From positions 83,235 to 128,782 of the forward strand of contig NW_014577157.1 in NCBI RefSeq assembly GCF_000485595.1: DNA of 45,548 bases. Direction: 5' to 3'. The stretch's first letter is position 1; each line of letters opens with the position of its first letter. The DNA comes from Priapulus caudatus (Eukaryota; Priapulida; Priapulimorpha; Priapulimorphida; Priapulidae). The position numbers and the translations under genes were made by a program. The notes under the pieces are model-generated. The model worked only from the letters and a program-made list of their open reading frames with translations, did no database searches and had not been told where the DNA came from. This document shows positions 19,487-31,230 of this stretch, piece by piece.

Positions 19487-21285
19487 ATGTTCATTATTAC
19501 ATTATGTAGGGGGTGGCCGGCACCGCTGTGATGAGAGCGCGACAAGCAAAAACTTTCCTCGCAGAATTGGAAATCGCTATATTATAATTTACGATATTAA
19601 ATAACCAATTATGCGAGTCTAACTCTGACAGACTTAACTTTATTTTCCTTTTCCAAGACTAATATGTGCCTAAGAAGATATTTATTATGTTTTAATTCAA
19701 GTTCCGTTTTATTTTAATGCTTTTATTTCAGATTAACGTGATGTGTTTGCTGATCTGGAAATAAAATCATGCACATTTAGCTCTGATAAACATCAAGTTG
19801 TTATAAAGTATTTATATATGTATTATTTGCTATCACTGTACAATGTACATTATATAAATTCTGTAGGCAAACATAAAAGCTATCTCCAACAAGCACACTC
19901 TGAGCACGTAGACACCATTTGCCTGAATTTGTAAAAAGACCCCCTCAAAAAAAAGGGCCTGATCGCACTTTTCAGCCTGGGTCGGGTGGAGGGCAAACAA
20001 AAACTTGTTTAATTTATGGCCTGATTATTTTTGTTATTTCGTCTACTAACCTTCTACGCATTATTCTAATGAATCAATGCGTAAAATTTAACCAAAATAT
20101 AGGACTAAAAATAGTCAACATTCGAAGCCTCAAAGTCCATGCGAAAGCTACACCAAATCTCCATGTTTGTTGTGCTTCGATTTTCTAGCGTCATGCCCTG
20201 TTAAACCGAGCCCTGCTAATTGCGATAATTACACTGGGCATTACTGATAATACATTACTAATCGCGTAATAAAATATGATAATTATATAGCGAATAATGA
20301 GGCCGATCTTCCAGACGCTGATCTTTGAAATCGACTCGGACTTGTTCCGAATTTACTACGCATCAGCTGTATCGAAACAGTAAAAATATAATTTTAAAAA
20401 TACCTTAGAATGCACATCACCAAATTGCACCATTCCCCTTATAAAAACGTCCCACATCCGATCATTCCACTTTGCCTAGACAGAATCCTGGACCAGTGCC
20501 TACCTGACAGACCAGTACTTCCCTCAGAGGCACTGTCCAGCTCCAAATATAAGTTTTTCACCCGGTAGACAGGAATCAGCTGCTAGCTAGCTGGCCGTGA
20601 GCACATTTATTTTTAGCACGCCTGGAAACGCTGCACGCTGGAAACGGCTCGCACGCTGATACAAATTCGATGCCTAAATATCACCTTACAACCTCCCAAG
20701 TCCTCAGAGACATATAACACTACATACGATGGGACAAGTTTAGCTCTAAAACATGTAATCCATGCGTTGAAACTTGTGCGAAACCGTGTCGATATTCAAA
20801 TAACATTTTGAAGAACACATACGCATTTTCAGTGTAAATTGTGGAGTCATATGATTAAGGCGGAGAATCGATAGACGAAAACAAAGTAAAGTACTGAATT
20901 ATGTTATTCACATATTGATAGAATATTTACAAGCGTTGAAAACTATGCTCTCAAAACCGCTGTTAAAACCCATTAACGATGTCATACTCTTCTCTATTAT
21001 GTTCTATATATTTTATATATAAACTAATCTATTTCAATTTCCTAAACGCTTTCTGCTGGTAAAAGTACGTACAGCTTTCTTCAGGTTGGAAATTTAACTT
21101 ATCGAATTTGTAAATTTAGACCTGAAGAAAGCTCTACTTTGAGCTTTGACGACTATATATAAGAACATTTATCTCATTGTTAACATGCCAGAAAATGGCA
21201 AATTTCTTTCTTTCGCCCATTCTCATAGCGGTGAGTTAGGCAAGTTTTTATCACTGACGATAGGCAATCTTCCACATTTCCGAGG

Positions 21286-22601
21286 ATGGCCTGCCACCTA
21301 GACAATACAACGGGAAACCCTTACTACAGCATGAAATTCTTTTTCCTATGAAGCACAGGACGTGGAGAGCCCAGGCGTAAATATCAACATTAATTTAGAA
21401 CAATCCTGTCACTGTACAATAGAAAAATTGGTGCCAACTTCCTTCAGATACGTCGTCCAGTTTAAAGAAAGCTATTGTATCTGACGTCAGTTTGGCACAA
21501 TAGCCACCCATTCATGAGTGTGACAAATGCATTGGTCTAGGCCATAGATATATATGCTATATATATACATATGAGGCGTGTTTCTTGATACGGATTAGTT
21601 AAGCGAGTTCCAACAGCCGAACTACCGGTGTTCATCCCAGAAAGACCAAGCGAATCTGTGTAAGCTTACAGACATGGCAAACATTGACTGAAGAAACGTA
21701 CCAATGCTCACATCCGCGGCTAAGGATCAGGCGAGCCAGCATTGAAAAAGCAAGGGCAATAAGCATTCTGCAAGTGACAGAATATCAGTGTGACCAGTGC
21801 GAACTTGGCAGGCATACTCATTTAGCCCTGCAAACCCAAACCAGCGCCATGCATTACAAACGAAGTTGCAAATGCTACACAAATTACGCCTGTATAATTT
21901 GCAAACAGAAGATGGGTATCACATTGCTTGCTGGTCAGAAGTGAGGTCAACTTGGGAAGTGATCGTTTGGCATCCTTCAGTATAAGCCACTTTGAGCAAT
22001 GTGATTGCTCAGATCCACTTAGAGGTAATAATTGTCTGGAGCGATGGGTGCGGGGTATCAGAACAGGAATGCGGTAGTTGCAAATGCCTACTCAGAATTG
22101 CTAGGAAGTATGGGGTTGTGATTCAAGCCAGAAATATCTTGTTGTGGGCTCATACTCAAAGTGAAGTGCGACTCCATGCACAGTACTATAGAGAGGAAAT
22201 AGTGGGGGGGACTGATATCTTCACACCCAGAGAGAGTAACATCTGATGATGCGTCAGTGCCCGTCTTAAACCAGCCGGCTACTGCCCTATACATACAGTG
22301 AAGCAGGTTACCCACAGTGAATGATGAAACTAGATGCGTATGTAACTTCACCAGCCAGGCCAGGTTAGAAGGCTGAGATCCTACCGTCCATGATCTTCCG
22401 GGGACTGATTAAACGCAGTGATGCCAGGTAAGTTACAAACTGTCTCTTGTGTGAAACTGCTCGAGGGGAAGTGTTGCCTCAGAGGCTGTACAGGAGCCCC
22501 CTACCGGATAAAACGTAGAAAATGATGATGACCTGCCAGCTTATGCTGCATGTCATGCCACAGAATGCCGCACTACTATGAGGCACTGACTACATGACTA
22601 G
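21286..22601 (+). pseudogene. DUF7869-like gene, copy 1, heavily indel-broken
   Basis: The same gene as 34010-35276. Here the conserved string VIIVWSDGCG breaks into another frame right after, and almost every other motif (HTQ, CDS, IER) is split by single-base insertions such as an extra run of G at 22204-22210. Because the partner copy reads cleanly through the same segments, much of the damage is probably sequencing error rather than decay. Confidence 0.7.
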
Positions 22602-23900
22602 TTATGATTTCTCTTGACATTCTCAAACACTTCGCTCCTCTACACATGACACTGTACAAACTTGAAATTAAGCCGCATAGTGAATTAGTTTACAAACCCT
22701 AAAAAGCTGCACTTGATCCTAAACACAAAAGCCGATGAAACCCCACAACAGACCAGAATTTAGCAACTTCTAGCGCCTGCACTGGTATTGCTCACTGAAT
22801 GTATTTTATCATCCAGTTATAGACCTCAGGGGCCGTTAATCATGTTAATCTTGATATTATTTGCTCCATTTGTGATTGCTAAGGTTGCTGTACTTAGCCC
22901 CAAAAAGGTAATTATGTGCATACAAATTGCCTAAGTCAAATATTTTCACTAATAATATTAGCCTAAGTCATCTCAGGAGTATGTAATCGAAATTTCGCTA
23001 ATACTTGTAGTTTGCATGACATTGTATTGTTATGAATGTTTTTTGACATGAATCATCAATAACACAAAGATGTTATTAATGCGAAATGAAAAATTTTCTT
23101 TTTTCCATTTTTTCTCAAAACCCAAAAAATCGAGATACGCAGTTATCTTAGCAGGGTGCCGATATGGTAGTATGGTACGTAAAACGGGGGCAAGTGAATC
23201 AATAAATATATGTTGATATTTGTAAATAATGGATCACTAAAGAGTAACCATATAAATGTATATCCTGGTGTGCTATCCAGTTGCTTTCTGTTTTATAATT
23301 AGTACAAAGAAAAGACATAAAAGCTTATATTTTATTTTATTGAGCTTAGTTGAGTGTTTTAGTTTTAGTAACTGTCAAAGAAAAAATCTTTGGAAATAGG
23401 TTCAGTAAAAGCAATTCATGAAAGTTAATGAATAAAATAAGATGGATAAATAGGGATTGCGTAGCTAGTATGTAATTCATCACATTCAGCAATTTGAATT
23501 TTTTTTTTTTTACAGTAGCAAGCTTTTCCAAGCCTCAGACTTCGTGCTTCGGTTGATAAGCTATTTAAGCAAAATTAAACTTTTACTTACATCAGATATA
23601 TATGTAGAAATATAAGATATAACCTAAATCTATGTTGCTTACTGTAGTTGCGTTGTAATTTTATACTTTTATATCCAGAGATGCTACATTTCCGAATTTT
23701 CCGCAAAAAACAGACCCAAAATAACACTATTTAGAAGGGATTTTCACCATTGCGAATTAACGCATTAAATTTAGTATTGCCGGTTGATATATTGGTTCCT
23801 ATATGTCATATTGTCACAGTTATTAGTCATATTGGTTCTCAGTATCTTTTGCATCACGTGCAGTTCATACCGTACGGCACATCGACATGCATCGCATTGA
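22602..23900. other. Spacer between the two duplicated genes
   Basis: No coding similarity; AT-rich. It includes a poly-T run near 23500. The paired stretch in the second copy is 35277-36540. Confidence 0.5.
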
Positions 23901-23905
23901 CTGAA

Positions 23906-26900
23906 TTCACCACTGCTTGCACTGAGCTGTACGTTTATTGCCTATTCTGTGGACAGTCTGCGAAAAATGACAAGAAACGGAAAGACATTGATGTGTTTCC
24001 AGTCAGAACACATGAGTTTCAAGCCAGTGTGCTTCAAGCTTGTCGTTCTAGGAAAGACAAGTGTGGTCTGATGCGGTATATGGCAGAATAGTATTTGTGA
24101 ACGATCTGCACGCAGCAGACGCAATATATCACCAGCAGTGTAGTCTCAATTTCAGGACGGGGAAGAATATTCCCTATAAATTATCTGCTGACATTGCAGA
24201 CACAACAAAAAGATTCAAACGTGGAAGACCTGAGACCAAGCGAGCATCAGCATTCCTGGAAGTCGCACTGGAATTCTTAGAAGACAATGACGAGGAACAA
24301 GCTACCATCAGTGAACTTGTTACGAAAATGACTGAGGATCTCGTAGACACAGGGCAGGATCCGTACAGTGCCAAATACATGAAAATGAAAATAAAGGAAC
24401 ATTTTGGTGACAGAGTTCTAATGACAGCACGTGGTGCAAAAGACTGTGTTGTGACATTGCGTGACACTGCAAGTTCCATCCTGCAAGCATTTCATAAGCA
24501 ATGTAAAGCTGAAAATGCTGAAGACGAGAAACATAGCATCGTTGAAACTGCTGCAAAACTCATTGAGTAACGTCAAATCTATGGACATCTCACGTGATTT
24601 CTACCCAGAAATAAAAGATATGGAAAGTGAAGAACGTGCTCTGAACTATATTCCGAATTCACTACAAGTACTGTTGAGAACAATGTTTGCTGGAAAAAAT
24701 ATTGATGTGAAGCTTGCTTCGATTCGTCAGTGTATCATGCAAGCAATACGGCTAAGAGCCATACTAGCGCCTCTACAGATAGGCCTAGGGGTGCAAATGC
24801 ACCACCATTTTGCGTCACGCTTCTTGATAGACACACTTCATGGACATGGCTTCTCATGCTCATACACGGAGGTGCAGGGGTACGAACGGAATGCAGCAGT
24901 TACCCAAGGTATTGACATTCCTGGGTTCACATCAGAACATACTATGCAATATATTGCTGACAATGTGGATCACAATCTAGCCACTGTTGATGGTACAGGT
25001 ACCTTCCATGGAATGGGTATAATTGCTGCAGTCACGCCAGGAACACGAGCCAAGAAGCATATTCCTAAAGCAAATGTGACCGCTGCAGACATTGTTGCTG
25101 TTGGTCGCATCAACATTCGGTACTTCAAGATCCCTCCAGCACTACCACCCCTTACATATATACCCCTTGTATTGTTGGAGGCAGAAGATCCAACAGCACA
25201 GCTAGATGTCTTATAGAAGAGCTCACTACTCCTTCATTCTCCAAGACCAGCATGGGCTGGTATGATGCAGATGTTGCATCATGGCCAACACCCAGGAAAG
25301 GCCTCAGTGATGTTCTTGCCAATGATTGATCTTGATCCAGGCGATACATCATGTATCTACTCTACACTACATTTCGTAACAGCCCAGGCGAAGCGATATG
25401 ATGTAACTCCAGTCATGACATTTGACCAGCCCTTATATTGGAAAGCGATGATGATTATCCGGTCTCAGCCCGATGACAGTGATATGAAGTGTATGGTTCT
25501 GAGGCTTGGTGGGTTCCATACGCAGATGAGCTTCTTAGGCAGTATCGGACACCTGATGGCCGATTCAGGACTACAGGAACTCCTCGAGATTGCATATGCT
25601 AGCAACACTGTTAGCCACATGTTGACTGGCAAAGCTGTGTCAAGGGCAGTCCGTGGTCACCTTCTGGTAGATGCTGCACTCAATACAATTCTAGTGGCCG
25701 ATACATACAACGTTCCAGTACCAACTAAGCAGGAAGCTGATGACTCCAAAGCTGTAGGTGTTCTACAAAATCCGGAACGGTCAGACGATGATGACGAGAC
25801 ACACGATTAGACACAGACACCATCACGACTGACTTGGCTGCAGCTGCGGAACTGTATGACAGAGCAATGTCGTGTACATTCTCTGTGGAAGAGGTGTGTT
25901 CATTGGAAGCATTAGTGCGACTCCAAAGTAAAGTGAATGGGAAGAAGGAAACGATGACTGGGCGCACAGCAACCTTATGGTTACAGTGTCTGGAGATAGT
26001 GGATATCCTGCGAAGGTTTCTCAAAGCAGAGTGAACGGGAAACTGGGGATTGCATCTTCCGTCAGTACGTGAAATGCTACCCTACTTTGCAGCAGCTGGA
26101 CACAAATTATATGCGAAGTCCGCATATGTATATCTGCAAAGGATGACCATGCTGCCCAAAACACACCCCGATGTCCATCAGAAATTCGAGGAAGGGTATC
26201 ATGTAGTGAGGCGTAGTGACAGATACTGGGGAGGACTGCTCACAGACCTCATCATAGAGCAGGTGCTAATGAGGAGCGTAAAGACACACGAAGGCCTGAC
26301 ACGAGGAAAGGGCATGACCGAAACTCAGCACCTACTGTGGGTCATGTCCATGCCGGCATGTGCCAACATGAATGATGCCATGCAGAAGTTCACTGGTGTG
26401 TCATATGAGACCAGTGACCAACACAAGGATATGTCAAAGGCTAGACAAGCTAGAGATGTCAATGACACCCTGAATCTTATCAGCTACCTCGCACAGAGGG
26501 ATCCATTCGTTGAGAATCCATCACTGTTCAACATCACCAATGGCATGACGACCCTAGAAAGAGTGAACGTTGACCGATCAAGAGAAATTTGGGAAGATAT
26601 TCTAGACTCCATAGTCGGGGTATCTGTAGAATATTATGTCTTCAGAAAAGCTGACCAGGCCACGACACTTGGATCAAGATCAACAGTGAAGGTCAAAAGA
26701 GAATCTGTAACGGTGGATCCACAGTTGATATTTCAGAGGTTGGTAACTGTAGGACAGCGTTCAGAAGATGTTTCATCCTTATTCAAGTATGAGCACTGCA
26801 CTCATCCACCTGCACTGTTTGAATCAGCTGCACTCCCCCTGCAGGCAAATAAGGCAACACTGGCCAATGTGCTCTGGAAGTCTATGAAGGGAGAGCAACG

Positions 26901-27438
26901 AGAACCCAGTGCAAATGTCCAGTATGTGCTAGATGGTGGTGCTCTACTTCATCGCATACCATGGCCAAGAGGATATACATTTGACAGTGTGTGTCAAATG
27001 TACGTTGCGTACGTCACACAGAAGTATGGAGCTGCTGTCGTTGTCTTTGATGGGTACAAAGATGAGCCCGCAACTAAAGATGACACACAACTGAGACGAA
27101 CAGGGGCTTGTGCTGGTGTGACAGTACACTTCGATGGTGACATGATGATTCAATCAAAGAAAGAAGATTTCCTGAACAACAAGGCAAACAAGCAACGATT
27201 CATCCATTATCTGAGCAACAAGCTGGAGAAAGCTGGCTGTAGCATAGACCATGCAATGCAAGACGCCGACGTGTTGATTGTTCAAACAGCAGTTGCCTCT
27301 GCCCAAACAAAAGACACTGTACTGATCAGGGATGACACAGACTTGCTGATTCTCCTACTGCACCATGTCAAAATGGACGCACACGAGTTGTTCATGGCAC
27401 CAGAGCCTAAACAATCCACCAAAAAGAAGAGAGCCTGG
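23906..27438 (+). pseudogene. PIN/FEN-like nuclease gene, 5' and central part
   Basis: A long protein can be followed through shifted frames. The start has LYVYCLFCGQS, DVFPVRTHEFQ, IVFVNDLHAADAIYH and LNFRTGK (zinc-finger-like N-terminus). The middle has VDHNLATVDGTGTFHGMG and FDQPLYWKA. The C-terminal part has YVLDGGALLHRIPWPRGYT, VVVFDGYKD, RRTGACAG, HAMQDADVLIV and LIRDDTDLLILLL. The spaced acidic residues (D in VLDGG, FDG, DAD, DDTD) match the PIN/FEN/XPG nuclease active site. Damage: a 2-base insertion near 24066, a frameshift near 24560, TAG at 25214, a frameshift near 25805, TGA at 26032 (probably from CGA), and the insertion from 27438. It continues at 28362. This looks like a multicopy, mobile-element-associated family; its role is unknown. 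Confidence 0.72.
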
Positions 27439-27744
27439 GGCCCGTTGTCAGAAACATCGTAAAGTTTATGCTGAAGTTAATGCTACGATAACACTTACGA
27501 CTAATGCTAATGTTGCGAGACTAGCGTTGACAGAAACACATCGCAGCTATTAGAAAACTTACGATGGCCGGAACTTCCTCCTTGTTCGAAATCCCGCAGT
27601 GCATTTCGGGAACGCAGACGATTTGTTTACATTTTGCAGCCGATCAGCTGTTCGCGCGTGGCATACGAACTCATTCATTCATAACTCGAACATTCGTGCG
27701 TATACGTTTCAGTAAAATAAAACAAAAATAAAATAACATTTGCA

Positions 27745-28340
27745 ATGGAATTGGAGATTGAAAGACCGTCGGCGTCGGCAGAAGCTAAGGTATTGGATTA
27801 GTACTACTATTTTACTGGCACTTTTTTAAATAATAATATGTTATTACTAGTACGTATTAGTCTACTACTAGACAATCGCTGAATGTTACATAACATATCA
27901 GGAGTCTATCAATATTGATAGACTCCTGATCATATATTTATGTTGTGTATATATATTACGGTGTTATCTATCCATTTGATCAACTTTGTCTCTCATACCG
28001 TTTTCGGTATAGCCCATAAATTAATCAAGCGATTTGTCACGATTTGCCTACACATTATCCTGTGTAGACTGTTGGAGTGTTGCAACTTATAATCTGATAC
28101 TGTAGTACTGTTTTGTGATGGCTCCAATAAAATATTATGTATTGAGAATAACTGAATATACGTATGCTGATATATATATTGAATAGAGGCGACCGAACTG
28201 GCGAAAAGAAGAAATTGAGGTTCTCGCCGAGGCCTGCCTGGAGAGGCAGGATGTGGTGCGTGGTCGCCTGTCAAATAATCTGACCGTCAACCAGAAAAAT
28301 GAGAACTGGCGAGAAATCGCAGACCGTGTCAATGCGATTG
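27745..28340 (+). CDS. Myb/SANT-like (NAIF1-type) DNA-binding protein, 3'-truncated
   Basis: Exon 1 is 27745-27789 (15 codons) and exon 2 starts at 28187; joining keeps the frame. The motif PNWRKEEIEVLAEACLER, followed about 30 residues later by ENWREIADRVNAIG, is the first two helices of the Myb/SANT-like domain of NAIF1-type proteins. The third helix (usually R....+KW.DL+S) is missing because the element stops there. In Harbinger biology this protein carries the nuclease into the nucleus and binds its ends. The intron contains the 34-bp palindrome at 27897. Confidence 0.62.
27897..27930. repeat. 34-bp perfect palindrome
   Basis: ATCAGGAGTCTATCAAT is followed directly by its exact reverse complement, with no spacer. 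It lies in the intron of the Myb/SANT-like gene. Confidence 0.9.
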
Positions 28341-28361
28341 GCATGATGGACAGGCATCCTG

Positions 28362-28926
28362 CCGAACCTGTTTGGCTTAGGGAAAGGCGTTGCAGTCAAG
28401 AAAATCGAGAATGACCCTGTGTTCTACAATCAGGCCAGTGTTCAGTCAACCTGATGAAATGAAGGAGGCGATCACTGCAGCAGGAGAGAAGGCATTGGTG
28501 TCAATGTATGGTGGTGCCGAAGACGAAGGACAGCTTACGATACCAGCGGTTCTGTGACAAGGTTTCAAAAGGCACCACCGCCGTGGAACCCCAAAGTCTA
28601 CCACCAACCTCTGGCTCTAAGTATCACAGCCTTCGTGTATACTATCCTGTTATGGAATGGAGATGCCTGCATCAATATGAGACCAGAGGATTTTGGATGG
28701 AACGTTGCTGACGGGATATCTGCCAATACAGACCGACCAACCAGCCGCTCCATCAGAACTACTGGACGTCATCTGTTGTAGCTGTAAAAAGGACTGTGCC
28801 ACCCGGAGGTGCACATACCGAAAATATGGCTTGCCTTGCACAAATGTGTGCAGAGAATGCTGTGGTGTAAGCTGTCCCAACTCACAGTTACCAGACTTGC
28901 CAAATGCATATGATGACGACGGTTGA
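28362..28926 (+). pseudogene. PIN/FEN-like gene, 3' part with CXC-like cysteine cluster
   Basis: Continues the gene broken at 27438: LFGLGKGVAVKKIENDPVF, then FSQPDEMKEAITAAGEKAL, RYQRFCDKVSKGTTAVEPQ and LPPTSGSKYHSLRVYY. The last block (28693-28926) has LLDVICCSCKKDCATRRCTY, then KYGLPCTNVC and CCGVSCPNS before TGA. The Cys spacing resembles the tesmin/TSO1 (CXC) cysteine-rich motif, with one expected Cys replaced by Tyr (CTY). Frameshifts near 28420, 28530 and 28690 separate the pieces. This tail follows the PIN-like domain in the same family. Confidence 0.7.
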
Positions 28927-29479
28927 GTTGGACCCAGTCCAACGGTGTATCAACTACAATGATCAATCACTGTATTGACAATAGTATCATGTTGTGTCAC
29001 CTTTCTGTTATACTCTTTATGTGATGTGTTGACTTTATGTTGATGAGTGTGTTACTAAAGTTCGATGTAGTGAATAAACTTGAAAATACTTACCTGCCTT
29101 GATTATATTAGTATGCAATTTCATTCAATGAAATATGTCGTATATCAGTGCAAATATATGATAAGAAATGGATTTTTGGTGGCCATATTGGATTTTTTCC
29201 CATGATTATTGCATCCAATCAAGTCGTAACCTATTCGAAATGATTCCTTATGTTCAAAAACCGTATAATAGCATTTTAATTCATTCAAGATGTCTGATAG
29301 TGGAGATATGAGACATATTTATGGCGGCCATCTTGGATTTTTGTAAAAATTTAACCTATTTCCGCAACAGTAATTTTTTAGGACTTTTACTATGTTATTC
29401 AGGACATCTTTTAGATGACATGACCTCAGTACCCAAATAAATTCTGTTGCAATTTTTTCCATATTGAATGGTTAAATTG
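28927..29479. other. 3' flank with paired repeats
   Basis: No gene. Two similar segments (about 29166-29197 and 29315-29344) share GGCCAT.TTGGATTTTT. An AATAAA lies near 29072, which could serve the upstream gene. Confidence 0.45.
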
Positions 29480-30175
29480 GCTCTATTTGCTTGGACTATC
29501 AGCTTACATCGAGTTGGAGCCGTTTGTGAAGACCCCTTACACTCTGGAGGGGGATGGCACTTTGATCTTCATCGCCTATGAGAAGCTTCTGATGTTAAGG
29601 GCATTCATTCAAGTCCAGAATTCCCCTGCACTCACAGCTACTGTACAAGAGCTATTTCCTGGAAATGCTATAGAGCAGCAGCTGGTACCAGTACGGATTG
29701 CGTGACTGTTTGACGCCAGCCTTTGAATAGTATGCGCAATCAGTAGCAAATAGTGCCACAGTTTCTCACTCCATTGCTGTTTTCCAAGCTGCACAGCTCT
29801 TCAGTCCAAAGTTTGTCAAAGTATCACAACCAAATGCTGTTGACATTGAGAAGCTCAGAGCCGTAACCTTTTTCAATGCAAACAACATCATTCAGAATCT
29901 TAAAGATGAATTACCAGCCTACACTGTCAAAGCTGCTTAGATCCCAGATGACTTCTCCACACTATCTGACACCTGGCCTCGGTGGAGAACCGTTGCTTGC
30001 GAGTTCCCTGCATGGTCAGCAGCAGTACAGAAGCTTGTTCTGGTACAGCCTTCTTCAGCGGCAGCCGAGAGGGTTTTCTCACTGTTGACCACAATGTTTG
30101 GTAATCAGCAACACGAAGCATTGGACGATTATGTAGAAGCCGCATTGATGTTACGAGTTAATGGAAATGGCCGCT
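29480..30175 (+). pseudogene. hAT transposase C-terminal fragment
   Basis: AYIELEPFVKTPYTLEGDG, LTATVQELFPGNA, FQAAQLFSPKFVKVSQP and NNIIQNLKDELPAYTVKA are followed by VQPSSAAAERVFSLLTT and LDDYVEAALMLRVN. The last two motifs are the hAT dimerisation domain (QPSSAA.ERVFS...DY.E..L.L). Stops (for example TAG near 29938) and frame changes near 29700 and 29890 disable it. The catalytic N-terminal part is absent upstream. It is a different subfamily from the fragment at 31231. Confidence 0.72.
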
Positions 30176-31230
30176 GATCATTGAGACACTGAGGGCAGAA
30201 AGAAGGACACCATTTGGTTCCGTGAACTATGGTCATTGACTTTGGTACTTTGATCTACAGTGTACTTTAGATAGGTCCGTTGTTGGTTTATTGCTAGCTA
30301 CCTGCGTAGCTTATTACAAACAACTCATGCCATTGCACATGTACTGTAGTCTGTACTGTATATTTCATTGACATTGGTCAAACAGTAGAACGTCTACTAT
30401 ATAGTGAGAAGTTTGTTTGCAATTTTTTCGCACACAATAAATATGTTTAAAAGACATTATGTTGAAATAACTGAGATATTTAGAAAAAAAATGGAGATTT
30501 TTGGGGAAATTTCCGGAAACATATTTAGGCCATTTTTCGAGATATTTGTATCTAAGCCTAGCTCAGGTCAGCGATACCAGGGAATAATTTTCCCGGTATC
30601 ACATCGCAATTCGCGATGTATTTTCAGCCATTTGCTATGCATATTTTTTTTATGAATCCCAGTTGTGCGATGCAGCCCATGCGAGATGTAAACAGAAACA
30701 TACATGTTTTAGGGCAAATTCATTCACACGCAGCCGGCCCTGTAATGAAACCGGAAACATACTACATGTTTACGGTCGGGCCCTGTAATCTGAATTACTA
30801 CGCGATCCCATACGCCCGGCTGATCACTCGCATTCAACATGTTGACTATTTCCGCCCGGTTTTTCATCGCTTGCATACAGCGCATGCGCTTGCACCAGCG
30901 CGCCCAACAATGAACAATCTCGTTCGACCGCGATTGTTTTTAGCAGCCAATCAAGTGTAGCAACGAAAGCTAGGAAACCCGCGTTGGAGTGGTTGGGCAC
31001 CGGACAGTGTGTGCAGCTGTACGCGCAACTTGATTTGGCGGCAATCATGCATGCACGCACGTGCGCTCGCTGTCAATAGCTGTGCATGTGTTGTTGATTA
31101 CCCGATCGTTATTCAATGCCGTGCTTGCGCGTAGCCGTGGGAATAATTGGCATGTAATTTGTGTGGATTTATCATTGGATCTTGATTTATATACTCTGGA
31201 TTGGTTTTGATATCTTTGTCAGTGTCAAAA
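30176..31230. other. Intergenic, CpG-rich toward the right
   Basis: No clear gene. A small hairpin (GATACCAGGGA / TCCCGGTATC, 30573-30600) and a CpG-richer zone at 30770-31100 lie upstream of the hAT-like gene and could include its promoter. A 114-codon frame at 30616-30960 shows no known domain. Confidence 0.4.

Larger units (their letters stand above)
19844..24474 (+). repeat. Direct duplication, copy 1
   Basis: Aligns to 32648-37110. From about 23095 onward the two copies are almost identical. Before that they differ by frequent single-base indels. Comparison with the inverted copy at 18281-18470 shows that most extra bases are in copy 1. It contains a DUF7869-like gene, an AT-rich spacer (22602-23900) and the 5' part of the PIN-type gene. 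Confidence 0.9.
27438..28360 (+). mobile_element. Harbinger-type insertion with Myb/SANT-like exons, truncated
   Basis: This segment interrupts the PIN-type gene, whose frame stops at RAWG and resumes at LFGLGKG. It begins GGGCCCGTTGTCAGAAAC, like the terminal repeats of Harbinger/ISL2EU-type DNA transposons in marine invertebrates. Inside, ATG 27745 opens exon 1 (MELEIERPSASAEAK, donor GTATTG). An acceptor (GAATAG) at 28186 continues in phase with RRPNWRKEEIEVLAEAC, then NENWREIADRVNAIG. That is the NAIF1-like Myb/SANT domain known as the DNA-binding partner of Harbinger nucleases. The right terminal repeat is missing, so the element is 3'-truncated at its junction with the host gene. Confidence 0.6.

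Noticed and set aside
24174-24479. 101-codon minus-strand Ser-rich frame, repeated at 36810-37250
   Set aside because: Exact antisense of the conserved PIN-type coding region; present twice only because of the duplication.
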